A stretch of DNA of 64,000 bases from Clitopilus passeckerianus. Taxonomy: Eukaryota; Basidiomycota; Agaricomycetes; Agaricales; Entolomataceae. Of the stretch, positions 63,849 to 64,000 are shown one piece after another. The stretch lies in NCBI GenBank assembly GCA_944990035.1, contig CALYLX010000049.1, positions 46,051-110,050 of the forward strand, given 5' to 3'. The position numbers and the translations under genes are program-made. Numbering within the stretch: position 1 is the first letter of the stretch; every line of letters starts with the position of its first letter. The notes under the pieces were generated by a model. It searched no databases and had not been told where the DNA came from. It saw nothing but the letters and a program-made list of their open reading frames with translations.

Positions 63849-64000
63849 ATGGTTTCTGCGGCAGCCCCAGCTGTGGACGTCGGTCCTCCTATAATTTCAG
63901 CTGGTGGTACTTATAACATCGAGGTATCTAGATGCCTTGCTCTTCTCTGCGCCCTAAATTTAATTGGTTTTTGTTAGAATATTTCTGTTGGTTGTAAACT
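63849..64000 (+). CDS. 5' end of an unidentified gene (truncated by window)
   Basis: An ATG at 63849 begins MVSAAAPAVDVGPPIISAGG, followed by a GT-AG intron (63924..63977) and a second exon starting NISVGCK that runs off the window. Too little remains to name it. Confidence 0.5.

Overview
This window reads as nuclear DNA of a basidiomycete, most likely an agaricomycete. Almost every gene is cut by several 45-65 nt GT-AG introns with CTAAY/CTGAY branch-like motifs, intergenic gaps are tens to a few hundred bp, and the gene set is eukaryotic housekeeping (LSM2, RPS8, WEE1, PBS2-type MAPKK, GCN5, cytosolic IleRS). The homeodomain factor and the RING/TRAF-zinc protein also look fungal or basidiomycete in style. 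No tRNA, rRNA, transposon, CRISPR array or prokaryotic element was recognised. Exon structures were worked out by hand from splice sites and checked by summing exon lengths modulo 3.

Layout. 0.5-9.1 kb: an uncharacterised Ser/Pro/Lys-rich protein, a poor-coding gap with one possible small ORF, an F-box protein divergent from the WD40 scaffold WDR83/MORG1, LSM2, a small secreted DUF5648-like protein and a SET-domain protein with an apparent frameshift. 9.3-14.6 kb: RPS8, then a tail-to-tail pair made of a diverged UGP-like paralogue (+) and an intact UDP-glucose pyrophosphorylase (-). 14.6-16.85 kb is gene-poor. 16.85-24.5 kb: a TED1/CDC1-type metallophosphoesterase, a tiny complex I subunit and a 1584-aa, mostly disordered protein with a ubiquitin-like N terminus. 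24.8-32.7 kb: CPA1 with an arginine-attenuator-type uORF, a BSD-domain protein, a FIT2/SCS3 lipid-droplet protein, an uncharacterised repeat protein and HEM2. 33.6-39.8 kb: WEE1 and a homeodomain factor. 40.6-53.7 kb: aldo-keto reductase, RING protein, UBL-BAG protein, PBS2, IleRS, SNU23 and an ERD1-like EXS membrane protein. 54.3-64 kb: formate dehydrogenase, GCN5, a secreted GH45/expansin-like protein, an ER cyclophilin, DBP7 and the start of a further gene.

There is no single pathway cluster; neighbours are functionally mixed, as is normal for fungal chromosomes. The most interesting signals are regulatory or evolutionary. They are: a CPA1 uORF whose DYLSD motif exists only after an intron is removed; a UGP paralogue that splices in frame along its length but has lost the glycine-rich and GHGD motifs; a one-base lesion exactly at the SET NHSC motif; five GC-AG introns; start-codon-only and 10-23 nt micro-exons; and very tight divergent promoters.
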